Of a DNA stretch of 64,000 nucleotides, positions 10,851 through 20,414 are shown piece by piece. The notes beneath the pieces are model-generated. The model did no database searches and had not been told where the DNA came from. It saw only the letters and a list, made by a program, of their open reading frames with translations. Location: positions 14,047,433 through 14,111,432 of the forward strand of contig OZ038386.1 in assembly GCA_964036045.1 (NCBI GenBank), written 5' to 3'. The DNA is from Eutreptiella sp. 'Long Island Sound 2002'. Taxonomy: Eukaryota; Euglenozoa; Euglenophyceae; Eutreptiales; Eutreptiaceae. Made by a program: the position numbers and the translations under genes. Position 1 is the stretch's first letter; every line of letters starts with the position of its first letter.

Positions 10851-13800
10851 ACCTGTGTGCCTGCTCCGGTGTGCTGTGTCGTGTGTACGGCGTCCTGGGC
10901 CCCTTGGCTCCGATTCAGCGGTGTGCACGCTCTGTGTGTGGTGTTGCGTGTACGGCGTCCTGGGCCTCCTGGCTCCTGTTCACCGGTGTGCACGCTCTGT
11001 GCGTGGTGTTGCGTGTACGGTGTCCTGGGTGCCCTGGCTCCTGTTCACCGGTGTGCACGCACTGTGTGTGGTGTTGCGTGTACGGCGTCCTGGGCCTCCT
11101 GGCTCCTGTTCACCGGTGTGCACGCTCTGTGTGTGGTGTTGCGTGTACGGTGTTCTGGGCCTCCTGGCTCCTGTTCACCACCGTGCACGCTCTGTGCGTG
11201 GTGTTGCGTGTGCGGTGTCCTGGGCCTCCTGGCTCCTGTTCACCGGTGTGCAGGCTCTGTGTGTGGTGTTGCGTGTATGGTGTCCTGGGCCTCCTTGCTC
11301 CTGTTCACCGGTGTGCACGCTCTGTGTGTGGTGTTGCGTGTCGGGCGTCCTGGGCCTCCTGGCTCCTGTTCACCGGTGTGCACGCTCTGTGTGTGGTGGT
11401 GCGTGTACGGCGTCCTGGGCCTCCTGGCTCCTGTTCACCGGTGTGCACGCTCTGTGTGTGGTGGTGCGTGTACGGCGTCCTGGGCCTCCTGGCTCCTGTT
11501 CACCGGTGTGCACGCTCTGTGCGTGGTGTTGTGTGTACGGCGTCCTGGGCCTCCTGGCTCCTGTTCACCGGTGTGCACGCTCTGTGTGTGGTGTTGCGTG
11601 TACGGTGTCCTGCGCCTCCTGGCTCCTGTTCACCGGTGCGCACGCTCTGTGTGTGGTGTTGTGTGTGCGGTGACCTGGGCCTCCTGGCTCCTGTTCACCT
11701 GTGTGCCTCCTCCGGTGTGCTGTGTCGTGTGTACGGCGTCCTGGGCCCCTTGGCTCCGGTTCACCGGTGTGCACGCTCTGTGTGTGGTGTTGCGTGTACG
11801 GCGTCCTGGGCCTCCTGGCTACTGTTCACCGGTGTGCACGCTCTGTGCGTGGTGTTGCGTGTACGGTGTCCTGGGCCTCCTGGCTCCTGTTCACCGGTGT
11901 GCACGCTCTGTGCGTGGTGTTGCGTGTACGGCGTCCTGGGCCTCCTGGCTCCTGTTCAGCGGTGTGCACGCTCTGTGTGTGGTGTCGCGTGTACGGTGTC
12001 CTGGGCCTCCTGGCTCCTGTTCACCGGTGTGCACGCTCTGTGTGTGGTGTTGCGTGTACGGCGTCCCGGGCCTCCTGGCTCTGTTCACCGGTGTGCACGC
12101 TCTGTGTGCGGTGTTGTGTACACGGTGCCTTGGTCCTCCTGGCTCCTGTTCACCGGTGTGCACGCTCTGTGCGTGGTGTTGCGTGTACGGTGTCCTGGGC
12201 CTCCTGGCTCCTGTTCACCGGTGTGCACACTCTGTGCGTGGTGTTGCGTGTACGGTGTCCTGGGCCTCCTGGCTCCTGTTCACCGGTGTGCACACCTGTG
12301 TGTGGTGTTGCGTGTACGGTGTCCTGGGCCTCCGGGCTCCTGTTCACTGGTGTGCACGCTCTGTGTGTGCTGTTGCGTGTACGGCGTCCTGGGCCTCCTG
12401 GCTCCTGTTCACCGGTGTGCACGCTCTGTGTGTGGTCTTGCGTGTACGGCGTCCTGGGCCTCCTGGCTCCTGTTCACCGGTGTGCACGCTCTGTGTGTGG
12501 TGGTGCGTGTACGGTGTCTTGGGCCTCCTGGCTCCTGTTCACCGGTGTGCACGCTCTGTGTGTGGTGTTGCGTGTACGGCGTCCTGGGCCTCCTGGCTCC
12601 TGTTCACCGGTGTGCACGCTCTGTGCGTGGTGTTGCGTGTATGGTGTCCTGGGCCTCCTGGCTCCTGTTCACCGGTGTGCACGCTCTGTGTGTGGTGTTG
12701 CGTGTGCGGTGTTCGGGGCCCCCTGCCTCCTGTTCACCGGTGTGCACGCTCTGTGCGTGGTGTTGCGTGTACGGCGTCCTGGGCCTCCTGGCTCCTGTTC
12801 ACCGGTGTGCACGCTCTGTGTTTGGTGTTGCGTGTACGGCGTCCTGGGCCTCCTGGGTCCTGTTCACCGGTGTGCACGCTCTGTGTGTGGTGTCGCGTGT
12901 ACGGTGTCCTGGGCCTCCTGGCTCCTGTTCACCGGTGTGCACGCTCTGTGTGTGGTGTTGCGTGTACAGCGTCCTTGGCCTCCTGGCTCCTGTTCACCGG
13001 TGTGCACGCCCTGTGTGTGGTGGTGCGTGTACGGTGTCCTGGGCCTCCTGGCTCCTGTTCACCGGTGTGCACGCTCTGTGTGTGGTGTTGCGTGTACGGC
13101 GTCCTGGGCCTCCTCGCTCCTGTTCAGCGGTGTGCAAGCTCTGTGCGTGGTGTTGCGTGTACGGTGTCCTGGGCCTCCTGGCTCCTGTTCACCGGTGTGC
13201 ACGCTCTGTGTGTGGTGTTGCGTGTATGGTGTCCTGGGCCGGCTGCCTCCTGTTCACCGGTGTGCACGCTCCGTGCGTGGTGTTGCGTGTACGGCGTCCT
13301 GGGCCTCCTGGCTCCTGTTCACCGGTGTGCACGCTCTGTGTGTGGTGTTGTGTGTACGGCGTCCTGGGCCTCCTGGCTCCTGTTCACCGGTGTGCACGCT
13401 CTGTGTGTAGTGTCGCGTGTACGGTGTCCTGGGCCTCCTGGCTCCTGTTCACCGGTGTGCACGTTCTGTGTGTGGTGTTGCGTGTGCGGTGTCCTGGGCC
13501 TCCTGGCTCCTGTTCACCTGTGTGCCTGCTCCGGTGTGCTGTGTCGTGTGTACGGCGTCCTGGGCCCCTTGGCTCCGGTTCACCGGTGTGCACGCTCTGT
13601 GTGTGGTGTTGCGTGTACGGCGTCCTGGGCCTCCTGGCTCCTGTTCACCGGTGTGCACGCTCTGTGTGTGGTGTTGCGTGTACGGTGTTCTGGGCCTCCT
13701 GGCTCCTGTTCACCAATGTGCACGCTCTGTGCGTGGTGTTGCGTGTGCGGTGTCCTTGGCCTCCTGGCTCCTGTTCACCGGTGTGCAGGCTCTGTGTGTG

Positions 13801-14231
13801 GTTCTGCGTGTACGGTGTCCTGGGCCTCCTGGCTCCTGTTCACCGGTGTGCACGCTCTTTGTGTGGTGTTGCGTGTACGGCGTCCTGGGCCTCCTGGCTC
13901 CTGTTCACCGGTGTGCACGCTCTGTGTGTGGTGGTGCGTGTACGGCGTCCTGGGCCTCCTGGCTCCTGTTCACCGGTGTGCACGCTCTGTGTGTGGTGTT
14001 GCGTGTACGGCGTCCTGGGCCTCCTGGCTCCTGTTCACCGGTGTGCACGCTCTGTGTGTGGTGTTGCGTGTACGGTGTCCTGGGCCTCCTGGGTCCTGTT
14101 CACCGGTGCGCACGCTCTGTGTGTGGTGTTGTGTGTGCGCCGTCCTGGGCCTCCTGGCTCCTGTTCACCTGTGTGCCTGCTCCGGTGTGCTGTGTCGTGT
14201 GTACGGCGTCCTGGGCCCCTTGGCTCCGGTT
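10851..14231. repeat. satellite sub-family with a diverged monomer at fixed phase
   Basis: A distinctive monomer (CACCTGTGTGCCTGCTCCGG, then GTGCTGTGTCGTG) occurs near 10,851, 11,697, 13,517 and 14,168. The spacings are near 13, 28 and 10 multiples of 65 bp. This indicates secondary block duplications within the right half of the array. Confidence 0.7.
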
Positions 14232-14868
14232 CACCGGTGTGCACGCTCTGTGTGTGGTGTTGCGTGTACGGCGTCCTGGGCCTCCTGGCTCCTGTTCACC
14301 GGTGTGCACGCTCTGTGCGTGGTGTTGCGTGTACGGTGTCCTGGGCCTCCTGGCTCCTGTTCACCGGTGTGCACGCTCTGTGTGTGGTGTTGCGTGTACG
14401 GCGTCCTCGGCCTCCTGGCTCCTGTTCACCGGTGTGCACGCTCTGTGTGTGGTGTTGCGTGTACGGTGTTCTGGGCCTCCTGGCTCCTGTTCACCACCGT
14501 GCACGCTCTGTGCGTGGTGTTGCGTGTGCGGTGTCCTGGGCCTCCTGGCTCCTGTTCACCGGTGTGCAGGCTCTGTGTGTGGTGTTGCGTGTATGGTGTC
14601 CTGGGCCTCCTGGCTCCTGTTCACCGGTGTGCACGCTCTGTGTGTGGTGGTGCGTGTACGGCGTCCTGGGCCTCCTGGCTCCTGTTCACCGGTGTGCACG
14701 CTCTGTGTGTGGTGTTGCGTGTACTGCGTCCTGGGCCTCCTGGCTCCTGTTCACCGGTGTGCACGCTCTGTGTGTGGTGTTGCGTGTACGGTGTCCTGGG
14801 CCTCCTGGCTCCTGTTCACCGGTGCGCACGCTCTGTGTGTGGTGTTGTGTGTGCGGCGACCTGGGCCT

Positions 14869-15803
14869 CGCCACTGGCATCCCGGCCACCAAGGCGTCCG
14901 GCATCCTTTGGTGTCTTACTTATTCCTCCCGTCCTGGACTCTTTGATTTTGGCGACGCCCAAGAGTAAGCGTGTCTTAATGCATGCATGGCGGTGTATGC
15001 TATTTACTCGTTGGTTTGTGGACTCGTTACTGATGAAATCTGACCCTTCATCAGGGTTTCTGCGAAAATGTCTGCAAATAACAGTTAACCAATCGGTTAC
15101 CGCAAAATCGCGAGCCAACTGACAGTCGCCGATACATTGACAATCAGAACGGAAGGCTGAAAAATTACGGAAACATTATGATAGAAAAACCCTGTTGATT
15201 CCTGATATTCTGAAATATAAATCTCAGCCGGCGGCGCCTCGGTATTGAATATGGCCGCTCATAGCTGGAATGGCCAAACCTATCATACTTTCACACAAGG
15301 TTAGGTCAGGTGGATGGGAGAGTATGATATCAGCCAATGGCGGCTTGCCGGCGCATAGATACACACCCCAAGTGACCCAAAGATGGCCACGGGGGTCCGA
15401 ACCGGCTTCACCACCCTTCTCAGAGCGTTGTATCTGCTCGGAAGTCATTGAAGAGAGGACGGGAGGACCCCAATGGGCTCCAAACCCCCCCCCCATGTCC
15501 CAAGGACACATGGAGGCCCCTCACACGTCGTAGGCGTCCCCCATGCCCCAAGGGAGGGGTGAGGACACTCATAATCGGTGACCTACGCCATATCCGGTCT
15601 CCTCTTGATCTACAACATGGACCAAGGGGATCAAAGATAGAGAAATGTCGTCCGTCGACCTAAATAAGTATACCACAATGAAATATATATGTGGAGATCG
15701 AGTGAAGGGGGTATATGGCCAATCAAGGCCCAAAACTCCCCGGATGAACGCCCTCACCCGTCTCTTAAGCACAAAAACAAACAAAAATGCCAACGGGGGT
15801 CCA
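14869..15803. other. satellite-element A junction and element A 3' noncoding region
   Basis: Unique-looking sequence between the array edge and the stop codon of element A's pol on the minus strand. It should hold A's 3' untranslated region and 3' LTR. I find no match to the sequence next to the candidate primer site near 34,530, so the 3' LTR is missing, truncated or too diverged to see. A ten-base C run starts near 15,485. No gene is supported. Confidence 0.4.
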
Positions 15804-18800
15804 TTACGGTGCTACAGCAGCCACCAAATGGACCAACACGTCCTTGACATCCAAGGAGATGTTCTTCCTCCTGAGATACTCCATCCAGACCGTGGTATAC
15901 CTCGGCACAAAGCTGCTCGGAGGCTCCCACGAATCCCTGGATGCGGCAAATCCCTTCCAACGGACTTTATAAAGCCTCCCCCCAGGCGTCTCCGGGTCCG
16001 GCTTGTCCGCCAGGATCCTCTCGGCGGTGAAGTCGTCATCCTCACCCTCGTCGTCCGAGTCCACATCGCCGGCCGTGAACTCGAAGGTGACGGGACGTCC
16101 GCTGGGGTCTGGTGCTCGGGGACGATGCTGGGTATGGTCGCCGTCAAGGATCCTGTTATCCCCCACACGAACTGCATACACATCCTCCCCGACCTTCCGC
16201 ACGATTACCCCCGGCACATACCAGGACGCCTGCCGATGCCTGGACAGGACATCCTTGTGGTGCCGCTCCACCCATACGGTGTCTTGGAGAGCATATTTTT
16301 GGACTTTTCCCTGCTTGAAGTACTTGGCCCTCTTCTCATGCTCGTGCTGAAGTGCTTTGCACACCTTGGCCGCCGTGTTGTCCGCCTCAGTCATCATAGC
16401 GTTCGCATCCCGGGCCACTTTGCCGTGGTTCAACCACGGGAGAGTGCGTGACACTCGATCCCGTAGGAACAGGATACGATGGGGCGACAGTCCAGTGGGC
16501 CCCGGAAGGTCATGGTACGCCTGGAGTACTCTCCACAGCGAATTATACCAGTTCCGGCCCGGTTCGTCAATGTGCAGCTGGCGGAACTTCTCGAACATCT
16601 GCCGCCCGGCCACCTCAGGCCGGCCATTCGACCGGCTGTGGTACGCCACAGTCTTGGCGTGCCGAATCCCCATGTGCTTGCACATCGTCTTGAACCACGT
16701 CCCCACGAATTGACTGCCCCGATCGCTGCAGATGGCAGCCGGGACATCAAAAATCGTCAGCCAATGCCTGATCATGGTGTTGGCGACGGTTCTGGCCTGC
16801 AGACCCACTCCATGCTTGTCCTTCTTGTCTTTCTTCTTGGACTTCTTGCCCGGGACTGCCACGATATACCCGCTGTGCCTGTCCACCGCCAGGATGACAC
16901 AATCATAGGTCTCTCCTTCCACGGTGACCTCCGGCATGGCGAACACATCCATGGCCACTGACCGCATAGGGGCCTCCAGTATAGCCGTATACACCGGGTT
17001 GCCCGCCGTGGAGTGGTTGGGGCTCTTCGTGGCCCGACACACGGCGCAGTCGCTGCAGTACTTGTCCAGGATGGCGTAGTACCCCGGTGGGAACTTGAAG
17101 CGCCACTCCAGGTCCTGCTGCATCTTGTCCCGAGCAGGATGCATGAGCTGGGCGTTATGCCAGTGGTCAATGAGCTTCTCTATTCGGTTATCAGGGACCA
17201 ATAGCTTGTCCTTGAGGAATAGCTTATCCCCATCCTCGGTCAAGCCCTCAGGCCATTCGTCGTCCGACGGGGCGCTCACGGCATTCCAGTACCTGCTCCA
17301 GTGGGCAGATGCCGCATAGTCATCCGACCAGTCTTCTGTGAGCACCGACCTGACTAGCTCTACGGGGGCCACCATCCATTGCTCGAGGGTTCCCTCTCGA
17401 ATAACTTGGACTCGGGCGCCCCGGAACTTGGCCAGGTCTGTACGGTTTGCCATCACCACAAAGCACTTGGGCCCCTCTTGCTCCATGGCCTTCTCCATCT
17501 CGATGATGCGCTTGGCCTCCTCGGTCTCCTCGGCATCCCCACGGCTGGATATGTCCATCCACGCTTTGCCCGCGGGGTAGGCCCATCGACTGAGGCAATC
17601 TGCCACAGTGTTGTCCTTCCCCGGGACATACACGACGCTGAGGTCGAACTTGGCGAACGTCTCGTGCCACCGGGCCCTCCTTGCCGCCGATCTCGAGGGG
17701 GTGTCGACGTGCTTCTTGTGCCAGCTCTGTAAGGACTGATGGTCCGTACAAACCACCACCGGTTGCAATCCGATGTGGCCAGACCACTTCCTGAGCGCAC
17801 AAACAATGGCGTACGTCTCCTTCTCCCTCGCGGTCCAGGTTCGACGTTGACCCTCGGCCAGGATCCAACTCCAAAACGCCACGGGTACGTGCGACCCGTC
17901 GTCCCGGACCTGCTCGAGGACTGCCCCTACAGCATAGTCCGAGGCGTCCGTCCGTAGCACGAATCCCTTGTCCGGGTCCACCAGGAATAGCCCCAGCTGC
18001 CCCAGGAGTCGCTCCTTCAGGCGGCTGAACGCATCTTCGGCCTCAGGGGTCCAGGCAAGCTTCTTCTTGCTCCCCTTCCGGCCATCGAACTTGCCCACCT
18101 GCAGCATCTTGTGCAGCGGCCCCGACAGTTCTGCATACATCCAGACATAGCCCGAATAGTAATTACAGAACCCCATGAAGGATCGGAGTTCGCTGATGGT
18201 CTGGGGCTTCTCCCAGTGGTGCAGGGACGCCAGTTTCCCAGGCATGGGACGGCGTTGCCCGTGACCAACCACGTGACCCGCGAACTCCACTTCCTTCACG
18301 AAGAGCGAGGCTTTGGTGGGCTTGCACACAATGTTGTGCTTGTCCAGCTCGCTGAGCACTCGGCGCAGATCCTTCTCATGCGCTTCGATGAGCTCGTCCT
18401 CAGTCATGTCCTCCGTGCCGGACCCGATGATGATGTCATCCACAAAGGGGTCGGCACAGTCCCGGACAGGACCGAGTAGGTCCTCCATCATGCGCTGGAA
18501 AGCGGCGTTGCCATTCTTGGCGCCCATAGGCACCACTTTCCACTGCATGGGCCCCAGCGGCGTCGACATCGCTGTGCAGGGCCTGGAGTCCGGGTGTAGC
18601 GGCATCTGGTGATAGCCGTGTTTCAGGTCTAACACCGTAAAGATCCGCTTTTTCTGTTGCTTTTGGAGGATGGTGTCGATCAGAGGAAGCGAGTACGAGT
18701 CGTGCTCGGTTTGCTCGTTCAAACCCCTGTAATCCACCACCAACCTCCACTCGCCCTTCTCCTTCTTGGGCACGATAAAGGCTGGGCTGGCCCACTCACT

Positions 18801-18881
18801 GTCGAAGGGTTCGATCCAGCCTCGCTCAATAAACTCGGCCAACAACTTCTTCATGGCCTCGGCCCGATCGCCCTGAAGTTG
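15804..18881 (-). CDS. pol: element A pol: reverse transcriptase, RNase H, integrase, chromodomain
   Basis: Copies element RNA into DNA and inserts it. Numbering from the Met at 18,854: RT spans about residues 10-200, with VVDYRGLN, LDLKHGYHQMPL and the catalytic FVDDIII (137-140, an F/YxDD variant). RNase H starts at RTDASDYAVGAVLEQ (about 300), with KETYAIVCAL, CTDHQSL and VADCLSR. Integrase has an HHCC finger (HWHNAQLMH, then CSDCAVC) and a DDE set (AMDVF, CSDRGSQF, GRPEVAGR). The C-terminal chromodomain ends KVRWKGFAASRDSWEP, a module thought to steer integration to marked chromatin. The frame continues upstream but is cut by an in-frame TAA at 18,882. Reading as one polyprotein would need readthrough. 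Otherwise this copy is dead. Confidence 0.92.
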   Translation of the reverse strand, partial: QLQGDRAEAMKKLLAEFIERGWIEPFDSEWASPAFIVPKKEKGEWRLVVDYRGLNEQTEHDSYSLPLIDTILQKQQKKRIFTVLDLKHGYHQMPLHPDSRPCTAMSTPLGPMQWKVVPMGAKNGNAAFQRMMEDLLGPVRDCADPFVDDIIIGSGTEDMTEDELIEAHEKDLRRVLSELDKHNIVCKPTKASLFVKEVEFAGHVVGHGQRRPMPGKLASLHHWEKPQTISELRSFMGFCNYYSGYVWMYAELSGPLHKMLQVGKFDGRKGSKKKLAWTPEAEDAFSRLKERLLGQLGLFLVDPDKGFVLRTDASDYAVGAVLEQVRDDGSHVPVAFWSWILAEGQRRTWTAREKETYAIVCALRKWSGHIGLQPVVVCTDHQSLQSWHKKHVDTPSRSAARRARWHETFAKFDLSVVYVPGKDNTVADCLSRWAYPAGKAWMDISSRGDAEETEEAKRIIEMEKAMEQEGPKCFVVMANRTDLAKFRGARVQVIREGTLEQWMVAPVELVRSVLTEDWSDDYAASAHWSRYWNAVSAPSDDEWPEGLTEDGDKLFLKDKLLVPDNRIEKLIDHWHNAQLMHPARDKMQQDLEWRFKFPPGYYAILDKYCSDCAVCRATKSPNHSTAGNPVYTAILEAPMRSVAMDVFAMPEVTVEGETYDCVILAVDRHSGYIVAVPGKKSKKKDKKDKHGVGLQARTVANTMIRHWLTIFDVPAAICSDRGSQFVGTWFKTMCKHMGIRHAKTVAYHSRSNGRPEVAGRQMFEKFRQLHIDEPGRNWYNSLWRVLQAYHDLPGPTGLSPHRILFLRDRVSRTLPWLNHGKVARDANAMMTEADNTAAKVCKALQHEHEKRAKYFKQGKVQKYALQDTVWVERHHKDVLSRHRQASWYVPGVIVRKVGEDVYAVRVGDNRILDGDHTQHRPRAPDPSGRPVTFEFTAGDVDSDDEGEDDDFTAERILADKPDPETPGGRLYKVRWKGFAASRDSWEPPSSFVPRYTTVWMEYLRRKNISLDVKDVLVHLVAAVAP

Positions 18882-19881
18882 TTACTCCCGATGACGATAG
18901 ATCTTTGGGTTCGGCTTCAGCTTGATCTTCGCTGTCCCAAACCTCCCACGATCTGGAGCGTTCTTGTTGGCGACGCCACTGAATAGCCGCGGATAGGCAT
19001 TGATCAGCCTCTCCTTCAGCTCGGCGACCTGCGGGTTCTCCTGGGCCTCTTCAGCCGCTTGCTGCGGTATCAATACAACCGACCACACTGCGGTATAGGC
19101 CTCTTCCGGGTCCGAGTCCGACTTCTCCTCGTCCGATATGCCGTCTTCATCGTCGTGGGGAGCTCTTCCCACCGATAATCTTAGGAAATTTGCGGCATCG
19201 GCCTGGTTCTTGTCGCTACTGGCCCCTATTCTTGGAAAATCCCATGTCGGCGCGTCCGACCCAACCAGACCATCATATTGGTCCGCGATGTGATCCATGA
19301 CCCTCGCCACGAACTCATCCTTCTCGTACTTGCCGGTGACCAACATCTTGTCATCCCACCAATGCGGAGATGTGACCATGTCCCGCCCCTTCTTGGCTGC
19401 TACACGGTCGTGCATCCCCATCCGCATGTAGTTGACAACGTGGTCGATCTCAGAGTGGGACAGGATGTCAATGCCATCAATTGGCTGATCCGTCCCCTCC
19501 TTGGGCTCAAACATGACCCGCATGGGCACCGCCTCAACCCTACGGATGAATGCTTCATCACCCGAGGGCTGGGCTTGCGCCCCATCCACCAGGAAAGCCT
19601 TGGTACCCCACGCTTGACCCAGGGAGGGCATTGATAAGCCCTTGGCGTCGATGAACAACACCTCCTCTGGCCCGAATGACATCTCGTTCAGGGTGATGGA
19701 ATCCAGCGTCGACTTGAGACCTTCCAGCGGACATGGGGTGGATCCTATGCCGGTTATGACCAGGATCCCCTTCGCCCTATCCGCGACGATCTTCTCCACC
19801 GTACGTGTGGTATTTTCCAGGGAGCCATGCCAATACATGGGCCCCCACTCCTTCAAACCCCAATGCCTGTGCCAGGCTGAG
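18882..19881 (-). pseudogene. element A pol, segment between protease and RT
   Basis: A 325-codon stretch runs from element B's left edge to a single TAA (18,882-18,884) that is in frame with the RT domain. The sequence begins AWHRHWGLKEWG and continues with KIVADRAKGILVITGIGS. By position and spacing this corresponds to element B's NPPF segment and the hydrophobic strand after it. Thus it looks like the second half of a degenerate methyltransferase-like domain, with WYWHG-type residues where B has NPPF. The rest is an acidic linker (DEDGISDEEKSDSDPEEA). Its first half lies at 30.6-30.7 kb, beyond element B. The TAA probably replaced a Tyr codon, which is inference. Confidence 0.7.
19877..19881. 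repeat. target-site duplication of element B, left copy
   Basis: CTGAG directly before the TGTAAGTG start of the left LTR. It is repeated directly after the right LTR at 30,639. Confidence 0.9.
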
Positions 19882-20414
19882 TGTAAGTGCGGCTAACCCC
19901 CATCTGCTCAGATTTTAGCAGATCTGCCCCAGATTGGCTACATTTTGGTCATTTTAATTGCTTCGGCGGAATCGCCGCCTCGCAGCTCAGTCTCAGGATC
20001 AGACCTATATATTTCTGATATGCCGGATCTGATTCCGCGGTCCATTCTCCGTAAATCCGCCGCGTTCCGATCATTTGCCTGGAATCGCCATTTGCCGCTG
20101 ACGCGCGCTCGCGGGCCAGATCGGCCAAATATTTTTCACAATCGGATTTATTTAAATCTTTTCAGATAGATATGGACACTCAGATGTGCATAGTAAAATC
20201 CGCATCAATTTTCTTCATAGACTGGGATTTTCTGCCGGATAACACTCCACATGGATCTTGCTTCCGTTGTTGCTGCTCTCGCCTCTGTTGGTGTCCGAGT
20301 CTCCGGTTCTACCCCCAATAGCAGCGTTCAGGTCGACTCCTCGCGTGCCTGCCCCACTGGTCTTGCCGGCCCCGAGCCCTCCGGCACCTTCCACGACCCA
20401 GGGCAGCACTTTCA
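19882..20414 (+). repeat. element B 5' LTR
   Basis: Starts TGTAAGTGCGG, ends GCAGCACTTTCA. It contains a TATATAT stretch at 20,006-20,012 and an ATG at 20,251 that opens the gag frame inside the LTR. Confidence 0.93.
20006..20012 (+). promoter_or_regulatory. TATA-like box in element B LTR
   Basis: TATATAT in an otherwise mixed sequence, about 125 bp into the LTR. It is also present in the right LTR. Confidence 0.35.

Larger units (their letters stand above)
6219..14868. repeat. 65-bp satellite array, right segment
   Basis: About 133 further monomers of the same satellite. Phase continues exactly from position 2,882: GGTGTC, then the F insertion, then CTGGGCC. The first 2.7 kb repeats the variant order of the left segment. 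An apparent 2,569-codon plus-strand frame (7,413-15,122) is a product of the stop-free, A-poor monomer. The array ends at GACCTGGGCCTC before unrelated sequence at 14,869. Confidence 0.95.

Noticed and set aside
1-14868. CRISPR-like array
   Set aside because: The period is 65 bp with no alternation of constant repeat and unique spacer. Whole monomers are similar throughout.
1279-14904. Minus-strand peptides with HTGE-like repeats resembling zinc-finger linkers
   Set aside because: The HTGEQEPGGPG pattern is just the reverse reading of the satellite. The Cys/His spacing of a zinc finger is absent.
12-15122. Very long plus-strand open frames (up to 2,569 codons) and many minus-strand frames over the satellite
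   Set aside because: They follow the 65-bp repeat in every plus frame and arise from an A-poor, stop-free monomer. There is no start context, domain or frame preference.
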